Part shown: in pieces, positions 17,393 to 25,055 of the stretch
Layout: each line of letters starts with the position of its first letter
Numbering within the stretch: the first letter of the stretch is position 1
Source of the DNA: Cupriavidus basilensis OR16
GTDB lineage: Bacteria; Pseudomonadota; Gammaproteobacteria; Burkholderiales; Burkholderiaceae
Direction of reading: 5' to 3'
Length of the DNA: 64,000 nt
Assembly: GCF_000243095.1 (NCBI RefSeq)
Contig: NZ_AHJE01000098.1
Coordinates: forward strand, 1 to 64,000
The notes under the pieces: generated by a model
Database searches by the model: none
Seen by the model: the letters and a program-made list of their open reading frames with translations, nothing else
Told to the model about the DNA's origin: nothing
Translations under genes and position numbers: made by a program

Positions 17393-18817
17393 ATGACGAA
17401 CGAGACCAAACAAGCAACCAACCCCGACGACGCCATCCGCGCCGCCGCCGAGCTGCTCTGGCAGGCGCATGCCGGACATGCGCCGTGCGCGCCGGTGCGC
17501 ACGCTGATCGGCGACGCCGATGCGCAGGCGGCCTATCAGGTGCAGGAGATCAACACGCAGCGCTGGCTCGCGCAGGGCCGCCGCCTGGTGGGCCGCAAGA
17601 TCGGCCTGACCTCGCGCGCCGTGCAGCAGCAACTGGGCGTGGGCGAGCCGGATTTCGGCATGCTGTTCGCCGACATGGCCGTGGCCGAGGGCGAGGAGAT
17701 CGACCTGCGCCGCGTGCTGCAGCCCAAGATCGAGGCCGAGATCGCGCTGGTGCTGGCGCATCCGCTGGCGCATGAGCGCCACACCATCGCCGACCTGATC
17801 CGCGCCACCGCCTACGCGCTACCCGCTGCCGAGATCGTCGGCAGCCGCGTGGCCAACTGGGATATCCGCCTGGTCGACACGATTGCCGACGCCATCATCG
17901 GCTCCGGCAATATCGGCACCGACCTGATGATCAAGATCCTGCGCCACGGCCAGCATCTGGAGGTCGGCGCCATGATCGGCATCGATGCCGCCTCCGACGG
18001 CCTCGCCCGCGCGCAGCGCCTGGGCGTGCCCACCACGCATCGGGGCATCGAAGGGCTGCTTGACATGCCCGGCTTCGCGGACATCCGCGTGGCCTTCGAC
18101 GCCACCTCGGCCGGCGCCCATATGCATCACAACGCCGTGCTGCAGAAGCACGGCATCCAGGTGATCGACCTGACCCCGGCGGCAATCGGCCCGTATGTGG
18201 TGCCGGTGGTCAACCTGGACGCCCACCTCGATGCGCCCAACATCAATATGGTCACTTGCGGCGGGCAGGCCACGATCCCCATCGTGCGTGCCGTGTCGCA
18301 AGTCGCGCCGGTGAGCTACGCCGAAATCGTGGCGTCCATCGCGAGCCGCTCGGCCGGTCCCGGCACACGCGCCAATATCGATGAATTCACGCAGACCACC
18401 TCCAACGCCATCGTGGAAGTGGGCGGCGCCGCGCACGGCAAGGCCATCATCGTGCTGAACCCGGCGGAGCCGCCGCTGCTGATGCGCGACACGGTGTTCT
18501 GCCTGACCGCGGCCGATGCCGACCAGGACGCCATCCGCGCCTCGGTCGAGCGCATGGTGGCGCGGGTGGCCGCCTATGTGCCCGGCTACCGGCTCAAGCA
18601 GCAAGTCCAGTTCGAGCGCATCGACCCGGCCCGCCCGCTCACGCTGCCGGGCATCGGCCGCCTGGACGGCCTCAAGGTCTCGGTGTTCCTGGAAGTGGAA
18701 GGCGCCGCGCACTACCTGCCGGCCTACGCCGGCAATCTCGACATCATGACTTTGGCGCGCACACCGATCTCGAATGGATCGCCGCGGTGGCCGCGGAGCT
18801 CAAGCACGCACGCGTAG
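17393..18817 (+). CDS. nbaH-nbaJ: In-frame fusion: truncated 2-oxopent-4-enoate hydratase + acetaldehyde dehydrogenase (acylating)
   Basis: One open frame of 474 residues. Residues 1-166 match the N-terminal two-thirds of a 2-keto-4-pentenoate hydratase (RRLVGRKIGLTSRAVQQQLG ... SRVANWDIRLVDTIAD). The sequence then switches abruptly at 17890/17891 to acylating acetaldehyde dehydrogenase (GSGNIGTDLMIKIL, NAD motif at 170-175; catalytic Cys at about 289 in MVTCGGQATIP; then HYLPAYAGNLDIMT to residue 453). The last 21 residues are an unrelated out-of-frame tail over aldolase DNA. About 95 hydratase residues and the first ~10 dehydrogenase residues are missing, consistent with a ~0.3 kb deletion. 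Either a real deletion or an assembly collapse. The hydratase half is unlikely to work. Confidence 0.8.
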   Translation: MTNETKQATNPDDAIRAAAELLWQAHAGHAPCAPVRTLIGDADAQAAYQVQEINTQRWLAQGRRLVGRKIGLTSRAVQQQLGVGEPDFGMLFADMAVAEGEEIDLRRVLQPKIEAEIALVLAHPLAHERHTIADLIRATAYALPAAEIVGSRVANWDIRLVDTIADAIIGSGNIGTDLMIKILRHGQHLEVGAMIGIDAASDGLARAQRLGVPTTHRGIEGLLDMPGFADIRVAFDATSAGAHMHHNAVLQKHGIQVIDLTPAAIGPYVVPVVNLDAHLDAPNINMVTCGGQATIPIVRAVSQVAPVSYAEIVASIASRSAGPGTRANIDEFTQTTSNAIVEVGGAAHGKAIIVLNPAEPPLLMRDTVFCLTAADADQDAIRASVERMVARVAAYVPGYRLKQQVQFERIDPARPLTLPGIGRLDGLKVSVFLEVEGAAHYLPAYAGNLDIMTLARTPISNGSPRWPRSSSTHA

Positions 18818-19621
18818 CCACGCTGCTGCTGCCTGGCATCGGCACCATCCACGACCTGCGTGCCGCCTACGATGCCGGCGCCCGCACCGTGCGCGTCGCC
18901 ACCCACTGCACCGAGGCCGAGCCAGCATATCGAGTACGCGCGCCAGCTCGGCATGGATACCGTGGGCTTCCTGATGATGTCGCACATGACCACGCCGGCG
19001 GCGCTGGCACAGCAAGCCAGGCTGATGGAATCCTACGGCGCGCAGTGCGTGTACGTGGTGGACTCCGGCGGTGCGCTGTCGATGCGCGACGTGGCCGAGC
19101 GCTTCGATGCGTTCAAGCAAGTGCTCGATCCCGCCACCGAGACCGGCATGCACGCCCACCACAACCTGTTGCTGGGCGTGGCTAATTCCATGGTGGCGCT
19201 GGAGCATGGCTGCGACCGCGTGGATGCCTCGCTTGCCGGCATGGGCGCGGGTGCGGGCAACGCGCCGCTGGAGGTCTTTATCGCGGCGATCGACCGCGCG
19301 GGCATTGCGCACGGCACCGATCTCTACGCGCTGATGGACGCCGCGGACGACCTGGTTCGCCCGCTGCAGGACCGCCCCGTGCGCGTCGACCGCGAAACGC
19401 TGGCGCTTGGCTATGCCGGCGTGTACTCCAGCTTCCTGCGCCACGCCGAGGCCGCCTCCGCGCGCTACGGCATAGCCACCGTCGACATCCTGGTCGAGCT
19501 CGGACGCCGCCGCATGGTCGGCGGACAGGAAGACATGATCGTGGACGTGGCGCTGGACCTGCTGCGCCAGCGCGATGCGTCCGCCAATCCCGTCAACAAC
19601 CCGCTCGCGAGTGCCGCATGA
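18751..19621 (+). pseudogene. nbaI: 4-Hydroxy-2-oxovalerate aldolase, 5'-truncated and frameshifted
   Basis: Aldolase sequence begins abruptly at 18751 (FGAHTDLEWIAA in frame 1, continuing LLLPGIGTIHDL, VATHCTEAE). It shifts to another frame near 18921 (QHIEYARQLGMDTVGFLMMSHM) and runs to the normal end near 19621. About 50 N-terminal residues, including the catalytic TLRDG region, are absent, and a few codons are lost at the second junction. The rest is well conserved (MHAHHNLLLGVANS metal site; SLAGMGAGAGN). The intact enzyme would split 4-hydroxy-2-oxovalerate to pyruvate and acetaldehyde, handing acetaldehyde to NbaJ. As given it could not be active; an assembly fault is possible. Confidence 0.8.
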
Positions 19622-20388
19622 TTGCCGATCAGATTACCCGTTGCGCCACCCGCCTCGACGACGCCGCGCGCCAGCGTGAAGCCATCGACCCGCTGGGCGG
19701 CGCCACGCCCTTTTCCATCGAGGACGCCTATGCCATCCAGGCCGGCGCCATCGCGCTGCGCCTCGAGCGCGGCGAGCAACCGATCGGCATCAAGCTCGGC
19801 TTCACCAGCCGCGCCAAGATGGTCCAGATGGGTGTGGACAGCCTGATCTGGGGCCAACTCACCGATGCCATGCTGTGCGAGGAAGGCGCCGCGCTCGCGC
19901 TCGATGCCTTCATCCATCCGCGCATCGAGCCCGAGGTGTGCTTCCTGACCGCGCGCGACATCCACGGCCCGCTCTCCTTGCTCGATGCCGGCGGCTACAT
20001 CGAAGCCGTGGCCCCGGCCATGGAGATCATCGACTCGCGCTACCGCAACTTCAAGTTCTCGCTGGCCGACGTGGTCGCCGACAACTGCTCGTCCGCCGCG
20101 CTGGTGGTGGGACCGTGGTCGCGCCCGGATTGCGTGCTGGCCAACTGCGGCGTGCAGCTCGAGATCGACGGCCGCCCGGCGCAGCTTGGCACCACCGCGG
20201 CCATCCTCGGCAACCCGCTGCGCGCGCTGGTGCAGGCCTCGCGACTGCTGGCACGGGCCGCCATGGTGCTTCCCGCCGGCTCGCTGATCATGGCCGGCGC
20301 GGCCACCGCGGCCGAGCCGCTGCGTGCCGGCTGCCACGTGCGCACCCGCGTGAGCGGCCTGGGACAAGTCGAACTGAGCACACGCTGA
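19618..20388 (+). CDS. nbaG: 4-Oxalocrotonate (2-oxo-3-hexenedioate) decarboxylase
   Basis: A 256-residue enzyme of the hydratase/decarboxylase family. Its IGIKLGFTSRAKMVQMGVD segment is the decarboxylase version of the hydratase's KIGLTSRAVQQQLG. Metal-binding acidic residues lie in IHPRIEPEVCF and in PAMEIIDSRYRNFKFSLADVVADN. It should convert 2-oxo-3-hexenedioate to 2-oxopent-4-enoate plus CO2; in most bacteria it acts as a complex with the hydratase. ATG at 19618 overlaps the aldolase stop. Full length and undamaged. Confidence 0.88.
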   Translation: MIADQITRCATRLDDAARQREAIDPLGGATPFSIEDAYAIQAGAIALRLERGEQPIGIKLGFTSRAKMVQMGVDSLIWGQLTDAMLCEEGAALALDAFIHPRIEPEVCFLTARDIHGPLSLLDAGGYIEAVAPAMEIIDSRYRNFKFSLADVVADNCSSAALVVGPWSRPDCVLANCGVQLEIDGRPAQLGTTAAILGNPLRALVQASRLLARAAMVLPAGSLIMAGAATAAEPLRAGCHVRTRVSGLGQVELSTR

Positions 20389-20404
20389 CAACCGGAGACC
20401 ACAC

Positions 20405-20827
20405 ATGACCACGCTTTCCAAAGTCCTGACCGGCAAGGCCACCCCGCGCGGCCGCTTCCCCCACGTGAAGCGGGCCGGCGACTTCCTGTTCGTCTCCGGC
20501 ACCAGCTCGCGCCGTGCGGACAACAGCTTCGCCGGCGCCAGCGCCGACGCCATGGGCGTGACCGCGCTCGACATCCGCGAGCAGACCCGCGCCGTGATCC
20601 TCAATATCCGCGAGATCCTGCAAAGCGTCGGCTGCGATCTGTCCGACCTGGTGGAGATCACCACCTTCCTCGTCAACATGAACGATTTCGGCGGCTACAA
20701 CGAGGTCTATGGCGAGTACTTCGACTACGACGGCCCGACCCGCACCACCGTGGCCGTGCACCAGTTGCCGCACCCGCATCTGCTGATCGAGATCAAGGCC
20801 GTGGCCTACCAGCCGCTGCCGCGCTGA
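20405..20827 (+). CDS. nbaF: 2-Aminomuconate deaminase (RidA superfamily)
   Basis: A 140-residue RidA-fold protein with GKATPRGRFPHVKRAGDFLFVSGTSSRR at the N-terminus, the conserved Arg in GPTRTTVAVHQLPHPHLLIEI, and the length of AmnD/NbaF proteins. It should release ammonia from 2-aminomuconate, giving 4-oxalocrotonate for NbaG. ATG at 20405, about 6 bases after GGAGACC. It sits between the decarboxylase and 3-hydroxyanthranilate dioxygenase genes, as expected for the pathway. It differs clearly from the RidA protein at 12501. Confidence 0.88.
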   Translation: MTTLSKVLTGKATPRGRFPHVKRAGDFLFVSGTSSRRADNSFAGASADAMGVTALDIREQTRAVILNIREILQSVGCDLSDLVEITTFLVNMNDFGGYNEVYGEYFDYDGPTRTTVAVHQLPHPHLLIEIKAVAYQPLPR

Positions 20828-20876
20828 CGCGCCCAACCCCGCCCCCGCACACGCAAACGCACAAGAGACTCACGCC

Positions 20877-21425
20877 ATGTTCACCTACGGCATGCCCCTG
20901 AACTTCCCGCGCTGGCTGGACGAGCACGCGCATAGGCTCAAGCCGCCCGTTGGCAATCAGCAGATCTGGCAGGACGCCGACACCATCGTCACGGTGGTGG
21001 GCGGCCCCAACCAGCGCACGGATTTCCATGACGATCCGCTCGAAGAATTTTTCTACCAGTTCAAGGGCAATGCCTGGCTGAACATCATGGACCGCGGCAA
21101 GCGCGAGCGCGTGGACCTCAGGGAAGGCGACATTTTCCTGTTGCCCGCGCACGTGCGGCATTCCCCGCAACGCCCCGAGGCCGACAGCCGCTGCCTGGTG
21201 ATCGAGCGCCAGCGCCCCGCAGGCATGGTGGACGGCTTCGAGTGGTTTTGCCCCGCGTGCAGCGCGCTGGTGCACCGCGTGGAAGTGCAGCTCAAGAGCA
21301 TCGTCACCGACCTGCCCCCGCTGTTCGCCGGCTTCTACGACAACGCCGCACTGCGCCGCTGCGGGCAATGTGGCACGGTGCATCCGGGCCGCGCCGTGGC
21401 ACCGGCCAGCAAGGACCCTAAATGA
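20877..21425 (+). CDS. nbaC: 3-Hydroxyanthranilate 3,4-dioxygenase
   Basis: A 182-residue cupin. The first metal motif is in RTDFHDDPLEEFFYQFKG (His and Glu ligands, about residues 47-57), and the second His is in LLPAHVRHSPQRP. The C-terminal rubredoxin-like iron site has two CxxC pairs (CPACSALVH and CGQCGTVH), as in bacterial HAO enzymes. It opens the ring of 3-hydroxyanthranilate to 2-amino-3-carboxymuconate semialdehyde. The stop overlaps the nbaD start, so the product is passed on by coupled genes. Confidence 0.93.
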   Translation: MFTYGMPLNFPRWLDEHAHRLKPPVGNQQIWQDADTIVTVVGGPNQRTDFHDDPLEEFFYQFKGNAWLNIMDRGKRERVDLREGDIFLLPAHVRHSPQRPEADSRCLVIERQRPAGMVDGFEWFCPACSALVHRVEVQLKSIVTDLPPLFAGFYDNAALRRCGQCGTVHPGRAVAPASKDPK

Positions 21426-22444
21426 GCACCAACTGCGTGGTGGATATCCACAGCCACTTCTTCCCGCCCATCACCCGCCAGGAGGCCGCCGCGCTGGACC
21501 CGGCCGCCGCGCCGTGGCTGCGCACCGAGGGCAGCGATCTCGAAGACGGCAGCGCCATGATCATGACCGGCGACCAGCCGTTCCGCCCGGTCTACTCCGC
21601 GCTCTGGGACCCCGCGCGCCGCATCGAGGAAATGGACCGCTGCGGTGTCGACATCCAGCTGATGTGCGCCACGCCGGTGATGTTCGGCTACCGCTATCCG
21701 GCAGACGTCGCGGTGCCCTGGTCGCAGCGCATGAACGACTACGCGCTGGAACTCTGCGCGCACCGTCCCGCGCGGCTCAAGGCGCTGGCCCAGGTGCCGC
21801 TGCAGGATATCGACGCGGCATGCCGCGAGGCCTCGCGCGCCAGGGCCTGCGGCCACGCCGGCGTGCAGATCGGCAACCATCTCGGCGAGCGCGACCTCGA
21901 CGACGAAGGCCTGATCACGTTCCTCGTCCACTGCGCCAACGAAGGCATTCCGGTGCTGGTGCACCCGTGGGACATGATGGGCGCCCCGCGCATGAAAAAG
22001 TGGATGCTGCCCTGGCTGGTGTCGATGCCGGCGGAGACGCAGCTCGGCATCCTGTCGCTGATCCTGTCCGGCGCGTTCGAGCGCATCCCGGCCTCGCTCA
22101 AACTGTGTTTCGCGCATGGCGGCGGCAGCTTTGCCTTCCTGCTCGGCCGCGTCGATAACGCCTGGCGCCATCGCGACATCGTGCGCGAAGACTGCCCGCA
22201 CCCGCCCTCGTCCTACGTCAACCGCTTCTTCGTGGACTCCGCCGTGTTCGACCCGCGCGCGCTCAAGCTGCTGGTCGACGTGATGGGCGAGGACCGGGTC
22301 ATGCTGGGCTCGGACTACCCCTATCCGCTCGGCGAGCAACAGGTCGGCGCGCTGATCCGCGGGACCGATCTTGCCGACACGGCGCGGCACAAGCTGCTGG
22401 GCGGCAATGCCGCGGCATTCTTCGGGCTCGGGGATAACAAGTAA
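21422..22444 (+). CDS. nbaD: 2-Amino-3-carboxymuconate-6-semialdehyde decarboxylase (ACMSD)
   Basis: A 340-residue amidohydrolase-superfamily decarboxylase. The zinc motif DIHSHFFP is at about residues 8-15, with more ligands in VLVHPWDMMG, FAHGGGSFAFLLGR and the catalytic Asp region LGSDYPYPLGEQ. It removes CO2 from the unstable dioxygenase product before it cyclises to quinolinate, giving 2-aminomuconic semialdehyde for NbaE. ATG at 21422 overlaps nbaC. The last codons and stop lie inside an AACAAGT heptamer array. Confidence 0.93.
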   Translation: MSTNCVVDIHSHFFPPITRQEAAALDPAAAPWLRTEGSDLEDGSAMIMTGDQPFRPVYSALWDPARRIEEMDRCGVDIQLMCATPVMFGYRYPADVAVPWSQRMNDYALELCAHRPARLKALAQVPLQDIDAACREASRARACGHAGVQIGNHLGERDLDDEGLITFLVHCANEGIPVLVHPWDMMGAPRMKKWMLPWLVSMPAETQLGILSLILSGAFERIPASLKLCFAHGGGSFAFLLGRVDNAWRHRDIVREDCPHPPSSYVNRFFVDSAVFDPRALKLLVDVMGEDRVMLGSDYPYPLGEQQVGALIRGTDLADTARHKLLGGNAAAFFGLGDNK

Positions 22445-22463
22445 CAAGTAACAAGTAACAAGC
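22436..22463 (+). repeat. Heptamer tandem repeat AACAAGT x3 plus AACAAGC
   Basis: Three perfect copies and one variant of a 7-bp unit begin inside the final codons of nbaD and run into the spacer before the permease. The unit differs by one base from the array at 11541. Confidence 0.85.
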
Positions 22464-22544
22464 AACCAGCCACAAGCACGCAGCCACAAATGACCCGGCT
22501 CATGCCCGACAAGGCAAGGGCGGCGGGCAAACCAAGGAGGAGAC

Positions 22545-23993
22545 ATGGAACAAGGAAACGGGCAACGCAACGCAAGCGGAGGCTTCCAGCAAATCGTCCA
22601 GCGTGAGCAAGGCCTGCACCGCAGCCTCAAACCCGCCCAGCTCGCCATGATCGCCATTGGCGGTGCCATCGGCACCGGGCTGTTCATGGGCAGCGGCTTT
22701 GCCATCGGCTTCGCCGGCCCCGGCGTGCTGCTCAGCTACGGCATCGGCGCGCTGGTCACGCTGCTGCTGATGGGCTGCCTGGCCGAGATGACGGTAGCCC
22801 ACCCCACCTCCGGCTCCTTCGGCGCCTATGCCGAGCACTATGTCAGCCCGCTCGCCGGCTTCCTGGTGCGCTACGCCTACTGGGCCTCCATCGTGCTCGC
22901 GGTCGGCACCGAAGTCACCGCCGTGGCGCTCTACATGGGGTACTGGTTCCCGCAGGTGCCCGCCTGGTTCTGGATCGTCTCGTTCTCCGCCGCGCTGATC
23001 CTCATCAACCTGGTCGGCGTGGGCATATTCGGCGCCGTCGAGTACCTGTTCTCGATGGTCAAGATCGTCGCCATCGTCGCCTTTATCCTGGTGGCCGCCT
23101 ACGTCGTCTTCGGCACGCCCGGCAGCACTGGCAGCGGCGCGGCCGGCGCAGGCTTCCACCACTACACGGCGCACGGCGGCTTCCTGCCGAACGGTTTGTG
23201 GGGCATGTGGGTAGCGGTGATCGTCTCGATCTTCAGCTACCTCAGCATCGAGATGATCGCGGTCGCCGCCGGCGAAGCCCAGGACCCCGAGCGCGCCGTG
23301 CTGCAAGCGTTCCGCTCCACCATGATCCGGCTCGGCCTGTTCTACCTGCTCACGCTCGCGCTGATGCTCGCCATCGTTCCCTGGAACCAGGCCGGCGCGC
23401 AAAAAAGCCCCTTCGTCCAGGTGATGGAAGCCATCCACGTGCCGGGCGCCGCCGCCATCATCAACTTCGTCGTGCTGATCGCCGCGCTGTCCGCCATGAA
23501 CAGCCAGCTCTACATCACCACCCGCACCATGTTCAGCCTGGCCCGCGCAGGGCAAGCCCCGCGCAGCTTCGGCGAAGTCAGCAAGCGCGGCATCCCCGTG
23601 CGCGCGCTGTTGCTCTCCAGCATCGGCATCGCGCTCGCCACCGGCCTCAACGTGTTCTACCCCGGCGACGCCTTCCTGCTGATGATGGCCATCTCCATGT
23701 TCGGCGCCCTCTTCACCTGGTTCATGATCTTCCTCACCCACTACCGCTTCCGCCGCCAATGGGTCGCCAGCGGCAACCGCCCGCTGGCCTTCCGCATGCG
23801 CGGCTTCCCCCTGCTCACGCTGCTAGGCGCCGGCATGCTGCTGGCCATCATGGCGACCACCCTGTTCACCGAAGCCTTCCGCATGACGCTGCTCACCGGC
23901 ATCCCCTTCCTGGCGGTGCTCAGCGTGGCCTACCTGCTCTGGTTCCGCCAGCGCGCCGAACCCGCGCCACTGGCCGCCAACGACGCGGCCTGA
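22545..23993 (+). CDS. APC-family amino acid permease (AAT type)
   Basis: A 482-residue inner-membrane transporter with about 12 hydrophobic segments. The AAT-family signature begins LHRSLKPAQLAMIAIGGAIG TGLFMGSG (helix 1), followed by FGAYAEHYVSPLAGF and, in helix 6, FSYLSIEMIAVAAGEAQDPERAV. The C-terminus is short and polar. ATG at 22545 follows AAGGAGGAG. Placed last in the operon, it probably imports the pathway's substrate or a precursor such as an aromatic amino acid, kynurenine or (hydroxy)anthranilate. The substrate is inferred only from position. Confidence 0.85.
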   Translation: MEQGNGQRNASGGFQQIVQREQGLHRSLKPAQLAMIAIGGAIGTGLFMGSGFAIGFAGPGVLLSYGIGALVTLLLMGCLAEMTVAHPTSGSFGAYAEHYVSPLAGFLVRYAYWASIVLAVGTEVTAVALYMGYWFPQVPAWFWIVSFSAALILINLVGVGIFGAVEYLFSMVKIVAIVAFILVAAYVVFGTPGSTGSGAAGAGFHHYTAHGGFLPNGLWGMWVAVIVSIFSYLSIEMIAVAAGEAQDPERAVLQAFRSTMIRLGLFYLLTLALMLAIVPWNQAGAQKSPFVQVMEAIHVPGAAAIINFVVLIAALSAMNSQLYITTRTMFSLARAGQAPRSFGEVSKRGIPVRALLLSSIGIALATGLNVFYPGDAFLLMMAISMFGALFTWFMIFLTHYRFRRQWVASGNRPLAFRMRGFPLLTLLGAGMLLAIMATTLFTEAFRMTLLTGIPFLAVLSVAYLLWFRQRAEPAPLAANDAA

Positions 23994-24119
23994 ATGACCG
24001 CGCCGCCACCTGGCGGCGCGCCTGCGGAGGCTCCTGGCAGATTTTTTTCGCCGGGGCTTCCCAGTGAAAAAAAACGCTGCTATGATTGCGGGCTTCATCC
24101 AGTTGTTGACGGATGGTGG

Positions 24120-24195
24120 GCCGAAGTAGCTCAGTCGGTAGAGCAGCTCATTCGTAATGAGAAGGTCGGGGGTTCGATTCCTCTCTTCGGCACCA
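24120..24195 (+). tRNA. tRNA-Thr (CGT)
   Basis: A 76-nt cloverleaf: acceptor GCCGAAG pairs with CTTCGGC; D-arm GCTC/GAGC; anticodon loop TTCGTAA gives CGT; T-loop TTCGATT; CCA is encoded. The outer pair of the anticodon stem (G27-A43) is mismatched. An integrase stub follows at 24369, so the 3' end of this gene may have been an attachment site. Confidence 0.93.
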
Positions 24196-24231
24196 TAAGA
24201 ATTCCAAAGTTTGACCAGCATTGCCTAGAAG

Positions 24232-24262
24232 CCCAGACAGCGTAAAGCTCTCTGGGTTTTTT
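24232..24262 (+). terminator. Terminator after tRNA-Thr
   Basis: CCCAGACAGC / GCTCTCTGGG stem with one mismatch, GTAAA loop, followed by six T residues. A typical rho-independent terminator 36 nt after the tRNA. Confidence 0.8.
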
Positions 24263-24368
24263 GTTGCCCAGCGTTTGCAAACCTTGCCCAGCGTTTGCCA
24301 CATTGTTTGGGGGTATGTTTGAGGGTATGGGGTATGAGTCTTTGGCGTATGAGCTCACGGAGCCCCGG

Positions 24369-24503
24369 ATGCCCAAGCGGATCCTTCCCCTGACCGATGC
24401 GCAGTGCCGCCAGGCCAAGTACGGCGGCGATGGCGGAAATCGGCTCCGGGACGGCGCAGGCCTCTTCCAGGAACTGCGGCCCAGCGGCGGCCTGACTTGG
24501 TAC
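24369..24503 (+). mobile_element. N-terminal stub of a tyrosine-recombinase integrase
   Basis: The frame MPKRILPLTDAQCRQAKYGG ... NRLRDGAGLFQELRPSGGLTWY matches the arm-DNA-binding N-terminus (DUF4102 type) of P4-like integrases, normally followed by core and catalytic domains. Here similarity stops after about 45 residues and the frame runs into an unrelated lipoprotein gene. Its position ~170 bp after a tRNA 3' end is the usual one for an integrated element. It is most likely the remnant of an element that excised imprecisely. Confidence 0.7.
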
Positions 24504-24575
24504 CATCCACCGCCAAACTCGCACACGCCTGAGATGCGCTTCGCATCCTGCCACCAAATCCATGGAGATCACGCT

Positions 24576-24941
24576 GTGAAATACACGAAGGTGCTGGCAG
24601 CAGCGGCCTGCCTGATATCAGCGGCTTGCACGACGCCCGCGCCATCCACCGGCCGACAGATGTCGACCTATGACAGCGACACCGAATACACGGTGGAGTA
24701 TGTCGCGGACGGGTTCACCCTCATGGTCAACTATCGCTACCCGCAGTTCTTCGTGCGCTCCAGCGCGGCGCAGGCGGCATGCAAGTCGGCGCTGACCAGT
24801 GTGGCCAACAGCCTGGCCGAGCGCCGACAACGGCAGCTCGAGCCGGTCAACGAGCAACGCATCCAGGTCGCCACCAGCAGGGCTTGGTCTGGCAAGTTCG
24901 CCAGCTGCTCGGCCTCCGCGCCGATGGCCTGGAAGCGCTGA
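24576..24941 (+). CDS. Putative small lipoprotein
   Basis: A 121-residue protein starting at GTG 24576 with GGAGAT upstream. The signal segment YTKVLAAAACLISAACTT has a lipobox (LISAAC) with Cys at about residue 17. The mature part contains VEYVADGFTLMVNYRYPQFFV and two later Cys residues that could form a disulfide. No family is recognised. The frame is continuous with the upstream integrase stub, but start, ribosome site and lipobox argue that this is a separate gene. Confidence 0.6.
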   Translation: MKYTKVLAAAACLISAACTTPAPSTGRQMSTYDSDTEYTVEYVADGFTLMVNYRYPQFFVRSSAAQAACKSALTSVANSLAERRQRQLEPVNEQRIQVATSRAWSGKFASCSASAPMAWKR

Positions 24942-25055
24942 CACCGGGGCGACGGGCCCGTTTGGAACGGCGCCCGCTGGTCTCGTAGGTATGCGCGCCC
25001 GAAGGCAGCAGAACACACGGATAGACCCCGCACGCCCGCTGTCGATGCCGCGAAC

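Noticed and set aside
15011..17782. 923-residue open frame on the minus strand opposite the LysR and nbaE genes
   Set aside because: It lies wholly antisense to well-supported genes, has His/Arg/Gly/Ala-rich shadow composition and no domain; a high-GC artefact.
24261..24941. One 226-residue protein spanning integrase stub and lipoprotein
   Set aside because: The second half has its own GTG, GGAGAT site and lipobox signal; continuity of frame looks accidental.
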